DNA of 64,000 bases from JAGCJX01 sp045638645 (GTDB taxonomy: Bacteria > Bacteroidota > Bacteroidia > Bacteroidales > UBA932): the NCBI GenBank assembly GCA_045638645.1, contig JAZUBU010000016.1, positions 1-64,000 of the forward strand, given 5' to 3'. A program made the translations under genes and the position numbers. The notes under the pieces are model-generated. The model was not told the DNA's origin. It saw only the letters and a program-made list of their open reading frames with translations, and searched no databases. This document shows positions 1-8,484 of this stretch, piece after piece. The stretch's first letter is position 1. The number at the start of each line of letters is the position of its first letter.

Positions 1-812
1 ACGAGGTTTCCGTCTCTGTGTTTTGGGATTCCTGACTCGTTTACAAAGTTATAAAATTTATCGTTGCCTATGCGGTAGTGAAGGACTGCTTGTTTGTGGG
101 TCATGTAGTTTTTCTCAAGGTCTTCTTTGGTGTAGCGGTGGTTCTCCCAGCGTTTGGAGATGTAGAGGGTGCCGTCTTTTTTGACCTTCGGGATGTTGGC
201 TTTAAGGCATATGTTGCGGATGGTGCTTCTTGAGTATCCGCTGGATTTCATGACTTCATGTATCGTGTACCACTCGTCAGGTTTGAATTCGGATCTGAGC
301 GGTAAGAACTGGTCAAGAGTTTTCTGTGGATAGTAGGCGATACCACGGCGTTTTCTTACGGCGATGTTGTGTCTGCTTAATACTTCATAGAACTTTGTTC
401 TTGTCGTGTCATATCTAAAGAGTGCTTCTTGTAAATTTAAGACTAGCGAGAAGTCGCCAATCTTCCTGTCTATTTCCATATCACTTGACGCTAGGACCTC
501 TTGAATAGGTATGCGGACTGTCTTGCTGGAGACTTTGATTGGGTGGTATTCTCCATATCCTATTCTCCTATATATAGTGGGTCTGCTGACACCAAGGAAT
601 AGGGCGGTTTCTTTTATAGATAGGAATGCTCGTTTGGAGAGTATATCGATTATTGCCTGGCGATCGTGAAGGTTACTTTCCAGGTTTCTTTGTGCGCGAC
701 GTTTACTGTTGCTGTTTGCTTTACGACACTCAACACTACAAAATATTTGTCTGCCAAATTCTGGTTTAAATGCTTTTCCGCATTCGCGGCATATTCTTTC
801 GTTAATCAACAT
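1..812 (-). CDS. Multi-HTH DNA-binding protein, 3' end cut by window edge
   Basis: The reading frame is open from an ATG at 812 to the window edge (270 codons), so the C-terminus is missing. The N-terminus has a small zinc-finger-like cysteine set (CX2C near residues 8-11 and CX3C near 25-29). At least four similar helix-turn-helix segments follow, each shaped like the excisionase or MerR type, for example around 'SIKETALFLGVSRPTIYRR'. Function is unknown. Proteins of this kind are common in Bacteroidetes and are often linked to mobile elements, but I see no integrase inside the window. The gene sits behind the 3' end of mnmE, reads in the same direction, and has its own probable promoter at 964-997 and a dyad at 937-966. 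The DNA is more AT-rich than the housekeeping genes that follow. Confidence 0.75.
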   Translation of the reverse strand, partial: MLINERICRECGKAFKPEFGRQIFCSVECRKANSNSKRRAQRNLESNLHDRQAIIDILSKRAFLSIKETALFLGVSRPTIYRRIGYGEYHPIKVSSKTVRIPIQEVLASSDMEIDRKIGDFSLVLNLQEALFRYDTTRTKFYEVLSRHNIAVRKRRGIAYYPQKTLDQFLPLRSEFKPDEWYTIHEVMKSSGYSRSTIRNICLKANIPKVKKDGTLYISKRWENHRYTKEDLEKNYMTHKQAVLHYRIGNDKFYNFVNESGIPKHRDGNL

Positions 813-936
813 ACGCTTATTTGGGTGTTAATTTTCAGGACTTCCGCGAAGCGCTACATGGGGTAATGTTACCATTATGTGTAAATGTACGTAAATCTAT
901 GTAACGTTGTCCGAAACGCCTCAGTCTTATTTTCTG

Positions 937-966
937 TTGTACCGTTCAGTCACAACTGCGGTACAA
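937..966. promoter_or_regulatory. Inverted repeat over the HTH promoter, candidate operator
   Basis: The arms TTGTACCG (937-944) and CGGTACAA (959-966) are perfect complements. A second nested pair CAGT/ACTG (947-950, 955-958) lies inside. The dyad overlaps the -7 element and the expected start of transcription of the HTH gene, which is where a repressor would bind. No U-tract follows on either strand, so it is unlikely to be a terminator. Confidence 0.4.
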
Positions 967-997
967 AAATAACCCTAATAAGCATAAATAAAGCAAA
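964..997 (-). promoter_or_regulatory. Bacteroidetes-type promoter for the multi-HTH gene
   Basis: On the minus strand a -7 element TATTTTTG (964-971) matches TAnnTTTG. A TTTG (994-997) stands 22 bases upstream, close to the usual -33 spacing. Transcription would start near 957 and give a leader of about 145 bases before the ATG at 812. Read by eye only. Confidence 0.5.
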
Positions 998-1076
998 AAG
1001 TTATCAACACCTACAGACGTTAAAATCTGTAAGTGTCAATGACTTAGCTATCGATGTTTTTGGTTGTTTTTGGGTT

Positions 1077-2594
1077 CTATTTTCCGATACAAAACTTCCC
1101 AAAGATATTTCCCAGGACTTCGTCGGTGGTGATTGAGCCGGTGATGGTGCCGATGTAGTGAATGGCTTCACGGATGTCTTGGGCAACCAGATCGGTGGGG
1201 ATACTGAGTTCGAGTCCTTCTTGGACACGGTCCAGAGCCTGTGAGGCCTCTTGAAGGGCTTCGTAGTGGCGCAAGTTTGTCACTAGGGTTGCATCTGAGG
1301 TATGTCGCAAGGAGGTTTGGGAGTAGGAGAGGAGGTCACAGAGTTCGGCGATGCCTTTCTTTTGTTTGGCAGCAATGGGCAGGATGCGCAGTGGCTGGAT
1401 GCCAGCTTGCTCGGCAGCCAAGCGGATGCGTTCCAGATAAGTCGGCAAGGTGCCGTCAACCATCGCAGCGGAAGTGTCGGAAGTAGCTTCCGCAGGATTA
1501 CCAGCAACAGAAGAAGCGCTTGAATTACCAGCAACAGAAGAAACGCTTGAAATACCGTCCAAGGCATCCACCTTGTTCAACAGGATGATGACCTGCTGAT
1601 GAGTGGGATCGATGCGGGTAGAGAGGGTGCGCAGCCCTTCTTCAAAGTATTCCGGACGCTCCGCATCCAACACCATCAGCACAAGACTGGCCTGTTGGAT
1701 CTTCGTATAGGTCCGTCCAATACCGATGATTTCAATGGTTTCTGTAGTATTTCGGATGCCCGCCGTATCAATGAAACGAAAGGTGATTCCATCGATGTTT
1801 AGGGTTTCTTCGATGGTGTCACGGGTGGTGCCGTGAATGGAGGAGACGATGGCACGTTCTTCCCCCAAAAGGGCGTTCAACAACGTACTCTTCCCAGTAT
1901 TGGTAGCACCTGCAATCGCCACAGGCACACCGTTTTTAATTACATTACCTAATGCAAAGGATTTGATCAGCATCCGGACATGGGAAGCCAGATCCTGGAC
2001 CGTAGAAACCAGCTGGGTCCGGTCCGCAAACTCCACTTCCTCCTCACTGAAATCCAGTTCCAGCTCCATGAGGGAAACCAACTGCAGCAAATCGGTACGC
2101 ATCCGTCCCAATTCATCCGAAAAACCGCCCCGCATCTGCTGCATAGCCACACGGTGGGCAGCTGAAGTCTCGGATGCGATGATGTCCGCAACCGCCTCTG
2201 CTTGAGCCAGGTCCATCTTGCCATTCAAGAAAGCACGACGGGTAAATTCACCGCCTTCAGCCAGACGGGCTCCCGAAGCCATCAGGGTTTGAAGAATGCG
2301 TTGTGCAATGTATTCAGAACCGTGGCAGGAGATTTCCACCGAGTCTTCGCCGGTGTAAGAACGGGGCGCACGGAATACCGTCACCACCACTTCGTCCAGC
2401 AACTCGTCGTGGTCAAAGAATTGCCCGAACTTGACGCGCCAACCGGGCGTATCGGCAACCGAAACACCGTCCATCGAACGGAAACAGCGATCCACAACGG
2501 CAAACGCCTCGGGGCCGCTCACACGGATGACCGCAATGGCACCAAAACCACTGGCTGTTGCACGGGCACAAATTGTATCGTCAAATCCTACCAT
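1077..2594 (-). CDS. mnmE: tRNA uridine-5-carboxymethylaminomethyl modification GTPase MnmE (TrmE)
   Basis: MnmE works with MnmG to modify the wobble uridine of tRNAs. The protein has the N-terminal tetrahydrofolate-binding domain, a helical domain and an inserted G domain with GATNTGKST (about 229-237), TTRDT, DTAG and NKVD (about 338-341). It ends in the conserved FCIGK, whose cysteine is needed for modification. At 505 residues it is about 40 longer than usual. The extra residues follow NKVD and are low-complexity (Ser/Ala/Gly/Asn), partly made by a 27-base tandem repeat. It lies 12 bases after rlmD and is probably cotranscribed with it. Confidence 0.95.
   Translation of the reverse strand: MVGFDDTICARATASGFGAIAVIRVSGPEAFAVVDRCFRSMDGVSVADTPGWRVKFGQFFDHDELLDEVVVTVFRAPRSYTGEDSVEISCHGSEYIAQRILQTLMASGARLAEGGEFTRRAFLNGKMDLAQAEAVADIIASETSAAHRVAMQQMRGGFSDELGRMRTDLLQLVSLMELELDFSEEEVEFADRTQLVSTVQDLASHVRMLIKSFALGNVIKNGVPVAIAGATNTGKSTLLNALLGEERAIVSSIHGTTRDTIEETLNIDGITFRFIDTAGIRNTTETIEIIGIGRTYTKIQQASLVLMVLDAERPEYFEEGLRTLSTRIDPTHQQVIILLNKVDALDGISSVSSVAGNSSASSVAGNPAEATSDTSAAMVDGTLPTYLERIRLAAEQAGIQPLRILPIAAKQKKGIAELCDLLSYSQTSLRHTSDATLVTNLRHYEALQEASQALDRVQEGLELSIPTDLVAQDIREAIHYIGTITGSITTDEVLGNIFGKFCIGK
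1497..1550. repeat. Two-copy 27-bp tandem repeat inside mnmE
   Basis: Units 1497-1523 and 1524-1550 differ at one base. Nine codons per unit keep the frame and encode the repeated S-S-V-A-G-N motif of the extra loop after the G4 motif of MnmE. Confidence 0.9.
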
Positions 2595-2606
2595 GATCGA
2601 ATGAAA

Positions 2607-4058
2607 TTAGTCGTTATTTGTAATTTCCAGCAAGGCTACGTTTTCAACGTGATGTGTATGCGGGAACATGTCTACCGGTCGTACGGCACGAATGGTATAG
2701 GCTTCGGAAAGCAGGGCAAGGTCACGTGCTTGTGTTGCCGGGTTACAGCTGACATACACAATTCTACGGGGTCTTGCATCAAGGATTACTTTAGCAACAT
2801 CCGGATGAATACCCGCACGCGGGGGATCTAAGACAATGACGTCGGGAGTACCTCCATGTTCCGCAATGAACTGAGGCGTCAGGATGTCTTTCATATCGGC
2901 CGCAAAAAACTCGCAGTTATCGATACCGTTGTTACGGGCATTAACTTTCGCGTCTTCAATGGCTTCCGGAACATATTCAATCCCGATCACCTGAGAGGCC
3001 TGGCGCGCCAGGAACAAAGCAATCGTTCCCGTTCCGGTGTACAAGTCGTACAAACGTTCGTTGCCAGTCAGACCTGCAAATTCACGCACCACCGAATAGA
3101 GACGATAGGCCTGTAACGAGTTGGTCTGATAGAACGATTTCGGACCAATTTTGAAACGGATACCTTCCATTTCTTCGTAAATGGCATCTTCCCCAGCGTA
3201 AAGAATCACTTTCTGATCGGAGATGGAGTCGTTCAACTTGCGGTTGATGACGTAATGCAACGACTTGATTTTCGGGAAGTTGGCCACCAAAGCATCCAAC
3301 AGACCCACCCGTGCCTGACGATCTTCCACCGAATCTTCGTAGGCAAAGACCACAATGATCATCACATCTCCAGCCTCAGTCGTACGCACCACGAGGTTGC
3401 GCAGATAACCGACCTGATTGCGCAGGTTGTAGAAGGTCAGACCGTGCTCCACAGCGTACTTCCGGACAAAATTCCGAATCTCATTCGAAGGTTCAGGTTG
3501 AAGATGACACTTCTTGATATCCAATACTTTATCAAAAGCACCACTGATATGAAAACCGAGACCGACACCGGCCGGATTGGTATTCGGAACCTCACCATCG
3601 TTGAAAACCTCTGCGGGGTTCTCTCCCACAAAGATCCACCGGCGATCTGAAAACGTATACTCCAGTTTGTTCCGGTAACAGGTGGTCCGTTCCGATCCGA
3701 GGATGGGTTGAAGGGGCGGGAGCTCCAGGTGACCGATGCGGCGCAATTGGTCTTCGACCTGCTGTTGTTTGTATTTCAGTTGCAGTTCGTAGGGCAGGGG
3801 TTGCCATTTGCAACCACCACAAACGCCGTAGTGTTCACAGAAAGGTTCGAGACGGTCCGGTGAAGGAGTCACCATCCGTTTCACATAACCTTCCATGTAG
3901 TTCTTGTTTTTCTTGATGACCTGTACATCCACCACATCGCCGGGGATGGCTTGTTGGATGAACAAAGCTTTTCCGTTTACGTGTGCAATGGCCTTTCCTT
4001 CAGCAGCAACGCCTTCGACCAACACGCCTTCAATCAATTCTTTATCTCTTCTACCCAT
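2607..4058 (-). CDS. rlmD: 23S rRNA (uracil-C5)-methyltransferase, RlmD/RumA family
   Basis: SAM-dependent methylation of a uracil in 23S rRNA. An N-terminal TRAM domain (about 1-60) is followed by an iron-sulfur cysteine set, CEHYGVCGGC (about 74-83). Next comes the methyltransferase domain with LYDLYTGTGT (SAM binding), DPPRAGIHP and VSCNPATQARD, which holds the catalytic cysteine. An in-frame start at 4079 is possible, but the -7 promoter element at 4077-4084 overlaps it. I therefore chose the ATG at 4058 (MGRRDKEL), giving 483 residues. A tRNA m5U54 role (TrmA/RlmCD-like) cannot be excluded, since Bacteroidetes members of this family vary in target. Confidence 0.9.
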   Translation of the reverse strand: MGRRDKELIEGVLVEGVAAEGKAIAHVNGKALFIQQAIPGDVVDVQVIKKNKNYMEGYVKRMVTPSPDRLEPFCEHYGVCGGCKWQPLPYELQLKYKQQQVEDQLRRIGHLELPPLQPILGSERTTCYRNKLEYTFSDRRWIFVGENPAEVFNDGEVPNTNPAGVGLGFHISGAFDKVLDIKKCHLQPEPSNEIRNFVRKYAVEHGLTFYNLRNQVGYLRNLVVRTTEAGDVMIIVVFAYEDSVEDRQARVGLLDALVANFPKIKSLHYVINRKLNDSISDQKVILYAGEDAIYEEMEGIRFKIGPKSFYQTNSLQAYRLYSVVREFAGLTGNERLYDLYTGTGTIALFLARQASQVIGIEYVPEAIEDAKVNARNNGIDNCEFFAADMKDILTPQFIAEHGGTPDVIVLDPPRAGIHPDVAKVILDARPRRIVYVSCNPATQARDLALLSEAYTIRAVRPVDMFPHTHHVENVALLEITNND

Positions 4059-4076
4059 ACTGGATCTTTTAGTTTG

Positions 4077-4108
4077 CAAAAATATTACTTTTCCACGGAG
4101 TTCTGCAA
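4077..4108 (-). promoter_or_regulatory. Promoter for rlmD-mnmE
   Basis: Minus-strand TATTTTTG (4077-4084) has a TTG 21 bases upstream (4106-4108). It overlaps the 3' end of the neighbouring phosphatase gene. The start of transcription would fall near 4070, which makes the upstream ORF start at 4079 untranslated and supports the ATG at 4058. Confidence 0.5.
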
Positions 4109-4951
4109 CAAATGTTCCAAGACTTGGATGACACCGTGTTCTGCATTGGAAGGGGCCACAAACCGTGCGTGGGGGAACAATTCTGGAAAGGCATTGGCCA
4201 CTGCAAAACTGTAAGTTGCACAGGACAACATTTCGCTGTCATTCATCTGATCGCCGAATGCAAGGGTCTGGTCCGGCGAGATACCCAAGCGTTGTTGCAG
4301 GCGTTTCAACGGAACACCTTTGTTTGCAATGGGATCACTCAAATCCACCCAATTGCGTCCCGACAACACCACTTTCAACCCTTGCTCCTCAAAATGGCGC
4401 AAATGGGGATATGCATAGTCCGGAGCCTCACCCAAATTGCACACCGCAATCTTCAGGCAGGGATCGTCGGCAATGGCGGTGATGTCCGGAACAATTTCCA
4501 GACGTTGGTAATACTTGGACACTTCTTGAAGAAAGGCTGCATCCAAGTCTTCAACATAGGCCTGTTTTGCCCCACAATACACCGCGTGGCAGTTCTCCAA
4601 CGCCCGCACAGCTTCCGCAATGGGACGTACGTTGGCCTTGTCAAACTCCAGGATGGACAGGGGCTGATCCTGGAACGCTTCAAACGAACCGTTCTCCGCA
4701 ATGAAATAAATCCGGTCCAGGTAGGCCTGAAACATCTCGCGGAGGTTGTAGTATTGACGGCCACTGGCCACCACAAATTCTACACCCCGCTCCAGCAGCC
4801 GGTCCAGAACAGGAAAAAAGGAAGGGGAGAGGGTCCCGTCCGGGTTCAGCAGGGTCCCATCCATGTCGGTAACCACCAACTTGATGTCCTGCGGGAATTT
4901 CGGAAAAGAAGGGTGAACCCCAGTGGAGTCCACCCCATTCTTATGCATCAT
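4085..4951 (-). CDS. HAD-superfamily Cof-type sugar-phosphate phosphatase
   Basis: 288 residues. Motif I is VVTDMDGTLL (nucleophile and acid/base aspartates), with VVASGR as motif II and a later LAFGDQMNDSEML as motif IV. A C2-type cap lies between them, as in the Cof/YidA/YbiV group of cytosolic phosphatases that act on sugar phosphates or flavin/PLP precursors. The substrate cannot be read from sequence. It starts 9 bases after the NagB-like gene and probably shares its transcript, which hints at an amino-sugar or hexose-phosphate substrate. Confidence 0.85.
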   Translation of the reverse strand: MMHKNGVDSTGVHPSFPKFPQDIKLVVTDMDGTLLNPDGTLSPSFFPVLDRLLERGVEFVVASGRQYYNLREMFQAYLDRIYFIAENGSFEAFQDQPLSILEFDKANVRPIAEAVRALENCHAVYCGAKQAYVEDLDAAFLQEVSKYYQRLEIVPDITAIADDPCLKIAVCNLGEAPDYAYPHLRHFEEQGLKVVLSGRNWVDLSDPIANKGVPLKRLQQRLGISPDQTLAFGDQMNDSEMLSCATYSFAVANAFPELFPHARFVAPSNAEHGVIQVLEHLLQNSVEK

Positions 4952-4960
4952 TGTTTTGTC

Positions 4961-6856
4961 TTAGAATTTAAAACGTACAAACAATTCGATCGCTTGGTAT
5001 TCCGCCATACCGAGTTTGTCGTAGGTAACGGCAGTCGCGTGGTTACGCTCTTCGGCACGTTGCCAGAATTCACGTGCATCGGAACCCGGGAACAACGGAC
5101 GGTCTTTTTGGGATTGGTGACGGAAGATGGCTTCGCGTTTGATAGCCACTTCTTCCGGGCTCAACGGAACGGCCATTTCAGCTTCTGCAACGTCCCATTC
5201 TTGCCATGCTCCGCGGTACATCCACACGCGGCAGTCTTTCATCCATTCTTCTTTCTTCAATTCTTTCACGGCACGAATCACAGACAAGAAGCAGACACGG
5301 TGGGTTCCGTGCGGGTCGCTCAAGTCACCAGCCACGTAAATTTGGTGAGGTTTCACGCTTTGCAACAAGTCCTTCACAATTTGAACGTCGGCTTTGCCCA
5401 GCGGGTTTTTCTTCACACCACCGGTTTCGTAGAACGGCAAGTTCAAGAAGTGAACACGTTCTTCCGGAATGTTCAAGTAGCGGCATGCGGATTTGGCTTC
5501 GCCTCGACGGATGGCCGCTTTCACTTCACGAACGTCTTGCGGGTCAGCTTCACCCGGGTGTTTGTCACCCAAGATTTTTTCTACACGACGATAAACTTCT
5601 TCTGCTTGGGCCACGTCACCACCGTAGATCTTCGCATTTTCACGCATGAAATCCAAGTAACGGATTACGTCGTGGTCAAATACGGCAATGTTACCAGAAG
5701 TTTGGTATGCCACGTGCAATTCATGACCGTGTGAAGACAAACGGGCCACGGTTCCACCCATGGAAATCACGTCGTCGTCGGGGTGGGGACTGAACACAAT
5801 CACACGTTTGGGGAAGGGGAATGCACGTTCCGGACGAGTAGAGTCGTCGGCATTCGGTTTTCCACCCGGCCAACCGGTGATGGTATGTTGCAATTCGTTA
5901 AAAATCTTAATGTTCAAAACACTTGCAGGTCCGTGTTTGGTCAACAGATCCGACATACCGTTGTCGTTGTAATCGCGGTCGGTCAATTTCAAGATCGGTT
6001 TGTCCAATTTGCGGCAGAGCCAGAAAGCAGCCTTGCGGATCATGTAGTCGGTCCATTCGCAAGTGCCGGTCATCCAAGGAGTCTTGATGCGGGTCAATTC
6101 TGCAGACGCAGCTTCGTCGATCAACACTTCGATATTTTCGTGTTTTTGGAGGTAGGTGATCGGAATTTGTTCGCTCACCGGTCCTTCGATCAATTTGGCA
6201 ATGGTAGAAGCCTTGCCTTCGCCCCAAGCCATGAAGAAAATCTTCTTCGCGGAGAGGATGGTATCGATACCCATTGTCAAAGCGTGGTAGGGAACGTATT
6301 CCACGCCAAAGAAGTCACTGGCAGCACCCACACGGGTGTTGTGGTTCATTGTAATGACGCGGGTTCTGGAGTTGTAATGCGAACCGGGTTCGTTGAAGCC
6401 CATGTTGGAGAGCAGGAGAATGTCCAAACCTCCGTGTTTGCGGATTTCACGTTCGTATTCTTCGCAGTATTGGTGGATGTTTTCGCGTTTGGTACTGTCC
6501 AAGCAACGGATGTTTTCCGGTTTGAAGTCCACGAAATCAAACAAATATTCTTTCAAAAAACGGTAGTGGCTTTGCAACTCGTTGCGATCCAAAGGATAGT
6601 ACTCGTCTACGGAATAAACGATTACATCTTTGAAGGAAACCAGTCCAGCCTTGTGGGCGTTGACCAACTCTTCATAAACTTGAATAAAAGCAGAAGAGGC
6701 AGAGAGCCCCAACACACATTTGCCATCGGAATGAACCTTGTCACGGATGGTTAATACAATTTTGTCAGACACCAAACGGGCGGCGTCTTCTGCATCTTTA
6801 AAAATGCTCACCGGCAACTTTTCATAACGTCGGGTAAAGTCAACAGTAAAGTCCAT
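4961..6856 (-). CDS. NagB-like isomerase/deaminase fused to PIG-L-type deacetylase, catalytic loop lost
   Basis: 631 residues in two domains. The N-terminal part (about 1-260) is a glucosamine-6-phosphate deaminase (NagB) fold, with SVDEYYPL and FNEPGSHYNSRTR recognisable. The C-terminal part (from about 345) is PIG-L/LmbE-like with the zinc motif SPHPDDD and a later DPHGTH. The fusion is usual in Bacteroidetes and is expected to act on amino sugars. Here the glycine-rich loop GIGxxGH, which carries the catalytic histidine just before FNEPGS, is replaced by a shorter LLLSNMG. About four residues are missing and no histidine remains there. Deaminase activity is therefore doubtful, while the deacetylase site looks intact. 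It probably forms an operon with the Cof phosphatase. Confidence 0.85.
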   Translation of the reverse strand: MDFTVDFTRRYEKLPVSIFKDAEDAARLVSDKIVLTIRDKVHSDGKCVLGLSASSAFIQVYEELVNAHKAGLVSFKDVIVYSVDEYYPLDRNELQSHYRFLKEYLFDFVDFKPENIRCLDSTKRENIHQYCEEYEREIRKHGGLDILLLSNMGFNEPGSHYNSRTRVITMNHNTRVGAASDFFGVEYVPYHALTMGIDTILSAKKIFFMAWGEGKASTIAKLIEGPVSEQIPITYLQKHENIEVLIDEAASAELTRIKTPWMTGTCEWTDYMIRKAAFWLCRKLDKPILKLTDRDYNDNGMSDLLTKHGPASVLNIKIFNELQHTITGWPGGKPNADDSTRPERAFPFPKRVIVFSPHPDDDVISMGGTVARLSSHGHELHVAYQTSGNIAVFDHDVIRYLDFMRENAKIYGGDVAQAEEVYRRVEKILGDKHPGEADPQDVREVKAAIRRGEAKSACRYLNIPEERVHFLNLPFYETGGVKKNPLGKADVQIVKDLLQSVKPHQIYVAGDLSDPHGTHRVCFLSVIRAVKELKKEEWMKDCRVWMYRGAWQEWDVAEAEMAVPLSPEEVAIKREAIFRHQSQKDRPLFPGSDAREFWQRAEERNHATAVTYDKLGMAEYQAIELFVRFKF

Positions 6857-6901
6857 GATGTATGTATTTTTAATAGGTTACTTATTAATTCTGTATTCGT
6901 G

Positions 6902-6909
6902 CAAATTTA
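6902..6909 (-). promoter_or_regulatory. -7 promoter element for the NagB/PIG-L gene
   Basis: Minus-strand TAAATTTG fits TAnnTTTG in the 78-base gap after rarA. It would give a leader of about 40 bases before the ATG at 6856. I could not find a convincing -33 TTTG. Confidence 0.45.
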
Positions 6910-6934
6910 CGAAATATCTTTCGAAATACCGGTC

Positions 6935-8230
6935 CTAATAACCGTATTTTTTCCACATCCGGCTCATCCGGTTGCGGATTTCATTTTCCTTGGAGTTTTC
7001 CTGCGGTTCGTAAAATTTGTGGGCCCGACAGGAATCCGGCAGAAACTCCTGATCCACAAAGTTTCCCGCATAATCGTGGGCATATTTGTAATCTTGCGCA
7101 TAGCCCAATTCCTGCATCAGTTGGGTCGGTGCATTGCGCAAGTGCAGAGGAACGGGCGAGTTGTCGCCTTTGGCCACCCAAGCCAGGGCCTCGTTGATAG
7201 CTTTGTAGGCAGAGTTGCTTTTGGGAGAGGTCGCCAAATAAATGGCACATTGGGACAGGATGATGCGGGCTTCGGGCATGCCGATTTTGTGGCAGGCATC
7301 GAAGCAGGACTGCGCCAACAAAAGGGCGTTGGGATTGGCCAACCCCACATCTTCGGCAGCCAGAATCAACATCCGGCGGGCGATGAACAAAGGATCCTCA
7401 CCACCGTTGAGCATGCGGGCCATCCAATACACAGCCGCATTGGGGTCCGAGCCGCGGATGCTTTTGATGAAAGCCGAAATGATGTCGTAATGCTGTTCGC
7501 CCCCTTTGTCATAAATTGCAATGTTCTCCTGCAGACGCTGTTGGACCAGGTCGTTGGTAATGACCAGTTTCTCCAAAGCTCCGGAAGAAGAGACCAGAAT
7601 ATCCAAGATGTTCAGCAACTTACGGGCATCCCCACCGGAAAAACGAAACAGGGCTTCTTTCTCCTGTACCTCAATCTTCCGCGTCTTCAAATAGTGATCT
7701 TCGGTCAGCGCCCGGTGCAATAATTTATCCAAATCTTTGGATTCCAATGATTTAAGCACATATACCTGACAACGGGAGAGCAGGGGGGTGATGACCTCAA
7801 AAGAGGGATTTTCGGTGGTCGCACCGATGAGCGTGACCGTACCGGTTTCCACAGCCCCAAGCAACGCATCTTGTTGCGCCTTGGTAAACCGATGAATTTC
7901 ATCAATGAACAGGATCGGCGAACCGGAATTGCCCGAAAACAAAGTCGAATTCTTGGCCTTGTCAAACACTTCGCGCATTTCTTTAACGCCCGAACTGATG
8001 GCAGACAAGGTATAGAAATCCCGTTTCAGACTGGTAGCCACAATGTGTGCCAACGTAGTTTTCCCAACACCGGGCGGGCCCCATAAAATGAAGGATGTAA
8101 CATTCCCCGTATCAATCATCCGGCGGAGAATGGCATTCGGTCCGACCAGGTGTTCCTGTCCCACGTATTCGTCCAGCGTTTTGGGCCGCATCCGCTCGGG
8201 AAGCGGAGCATAGGGATTATTATTTAACAT
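6935..8230 (-). CDS. rarA: Replication-associated recombination protein A (RarA/MgsA), AAA+ ATPase
   Basis: 431 residues, the usual length. Walker A is GPPGVGKTT (51-59) and Walker B is LFIDEIHRF. The C-terminal half is the MgsA/RarA tetramerisation and lid region typical of the family. It acts at stalled replication forks, related to Mgs1 and WRNIP1. The start codon (8228-8230) lies inside the left dif-like site of the microvirus: the XerD arm reads ATTATGTTAAAT on the gene's strand. The native upstream region has been displaced by the phage, so expression now needs a phage-derived promoter. A candidate lies at 8267-8298. Confidence 0.95.
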   Translation of the reverse strand: MLNNNPYAPLPERMRPKTLDEYVGQEHLVGPNAILRRMIDTGNVTSFILWGPPGVGKTTLAHIVATSLKRDFYTLSAISSGVKEMREVFDKAKNSTLFSGNSGSPILFIDEIHRFTKAQQDALLGAVETGTVTLIGATTENPSFEVITPLLSRCQVYVLKSLESKDLDKLLHRALTEDHYLKTRKIEVQEKEALFRFSGGDARKLLNILDILVSSSGALEKLVITNDLVQQRLQENIAIYDKGGEQHYDIISAFIKSIRGSDPNAAVYWMARMLNGGEDPLFIARRMLILAAEDVGLANPNALLLAQSCFDACHKIGMPEARIILSQCAIYLATSPKSNSAYKAINEALAWVAKGDNSPVPLHLRNAPTQLMQELGYAQDYKYAHDYAGNFVDQEFLPDSCRAHKFYEPQENSKENEIRNRMSRMWKKYGY

Positions 8231-8249
8231 AATATAAATTGTGTAACAT
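8222..8249. other. Left dif-like Xer site (attL) of the microvirus
   Basis: The sequence ATTTAACATAA-TATAAA-TTGTGTAACAT has the arm-spacer-arm form of a Xer site. From memory, its first 15 bases equal the reversed E. coli dif, including the full XerD arm. The XerD arm overlaps the rarA start codon. A second copy with the same arms stands at 13095-13123, and the phage genome lies exactly between them. Confidence 0.75.
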
Positions 8250-8250
8250 T

Positions 8251-8484
8251 ATGAGCAATATTGCAACAAAACTAATTAAATTATCTGTCTTATGTCAAGA
8301 AATCGCAGAAGAAGTCGCGCGAAAAAGTACATACGCATCTCGCGAGGAGGAATTAGAATCCCAACTTAGGTTAAAAAACAATGAAATAAAGTTTATGAAA
8401 ACTGCCCTAAGGCTTTATTTCACCAATTCCCAGTACAAAAAATGGGCTACAACAGAATTACAAAAATTTATGAATGAAACTTAA
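8251..8484 (+). CDS. Small microvirus protein of unknown function
   Basis: 77 residues from the ATG at 8251. A TTG at 8239 lies in the attachment site and is a less likely start. The protein is charged, with a probable coiled-coil from about residue 25 to 50 (EEELESQLRLKNNEIKFMK). I do not recognise a family. It is the first gene after the left attachment site, and its stop overlaps the Rep start (TAATG), suggesting coupled translation. In the excised circle it would directly follow the small membrane ORF at 12960-13100. Confidence 0.6.
   Translation: MSNIATKLIKLSVLCQEIAEEVARKSTYASREEELESQLRLKNNEIKFMKTALRLYFTNSQYKKWATTELQKFMNET
8267..8298 (-). promoter_or_regulatory. Outward promoter candidate from phage into rarA
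   Basis: Minus-strand TAGTTTTG (8267-8274) fits TAnnTTTG, and a TTG lies 21 bases upstream (8296-8298). Transcription would start near 8260 and run across the attachment site into rarA (ATG at 8230). It lies inside the first phage ORF, on the opposite strand. Confidence 0.35.

Noticed and set aside
885..1136. 83-codon plus-strand ORF in the gap before mnmE
   Set aside because: It crosses the dyad and promoter and runs into the mnmE 3' end. No motif.
4112..5734. 540-codon plus-strand ORF
   Set aside because: It lies antisense to the Cof phosphatase and NagB/PIG-L genes, both with clear family motifs. Its translation shows no recognisable domain.
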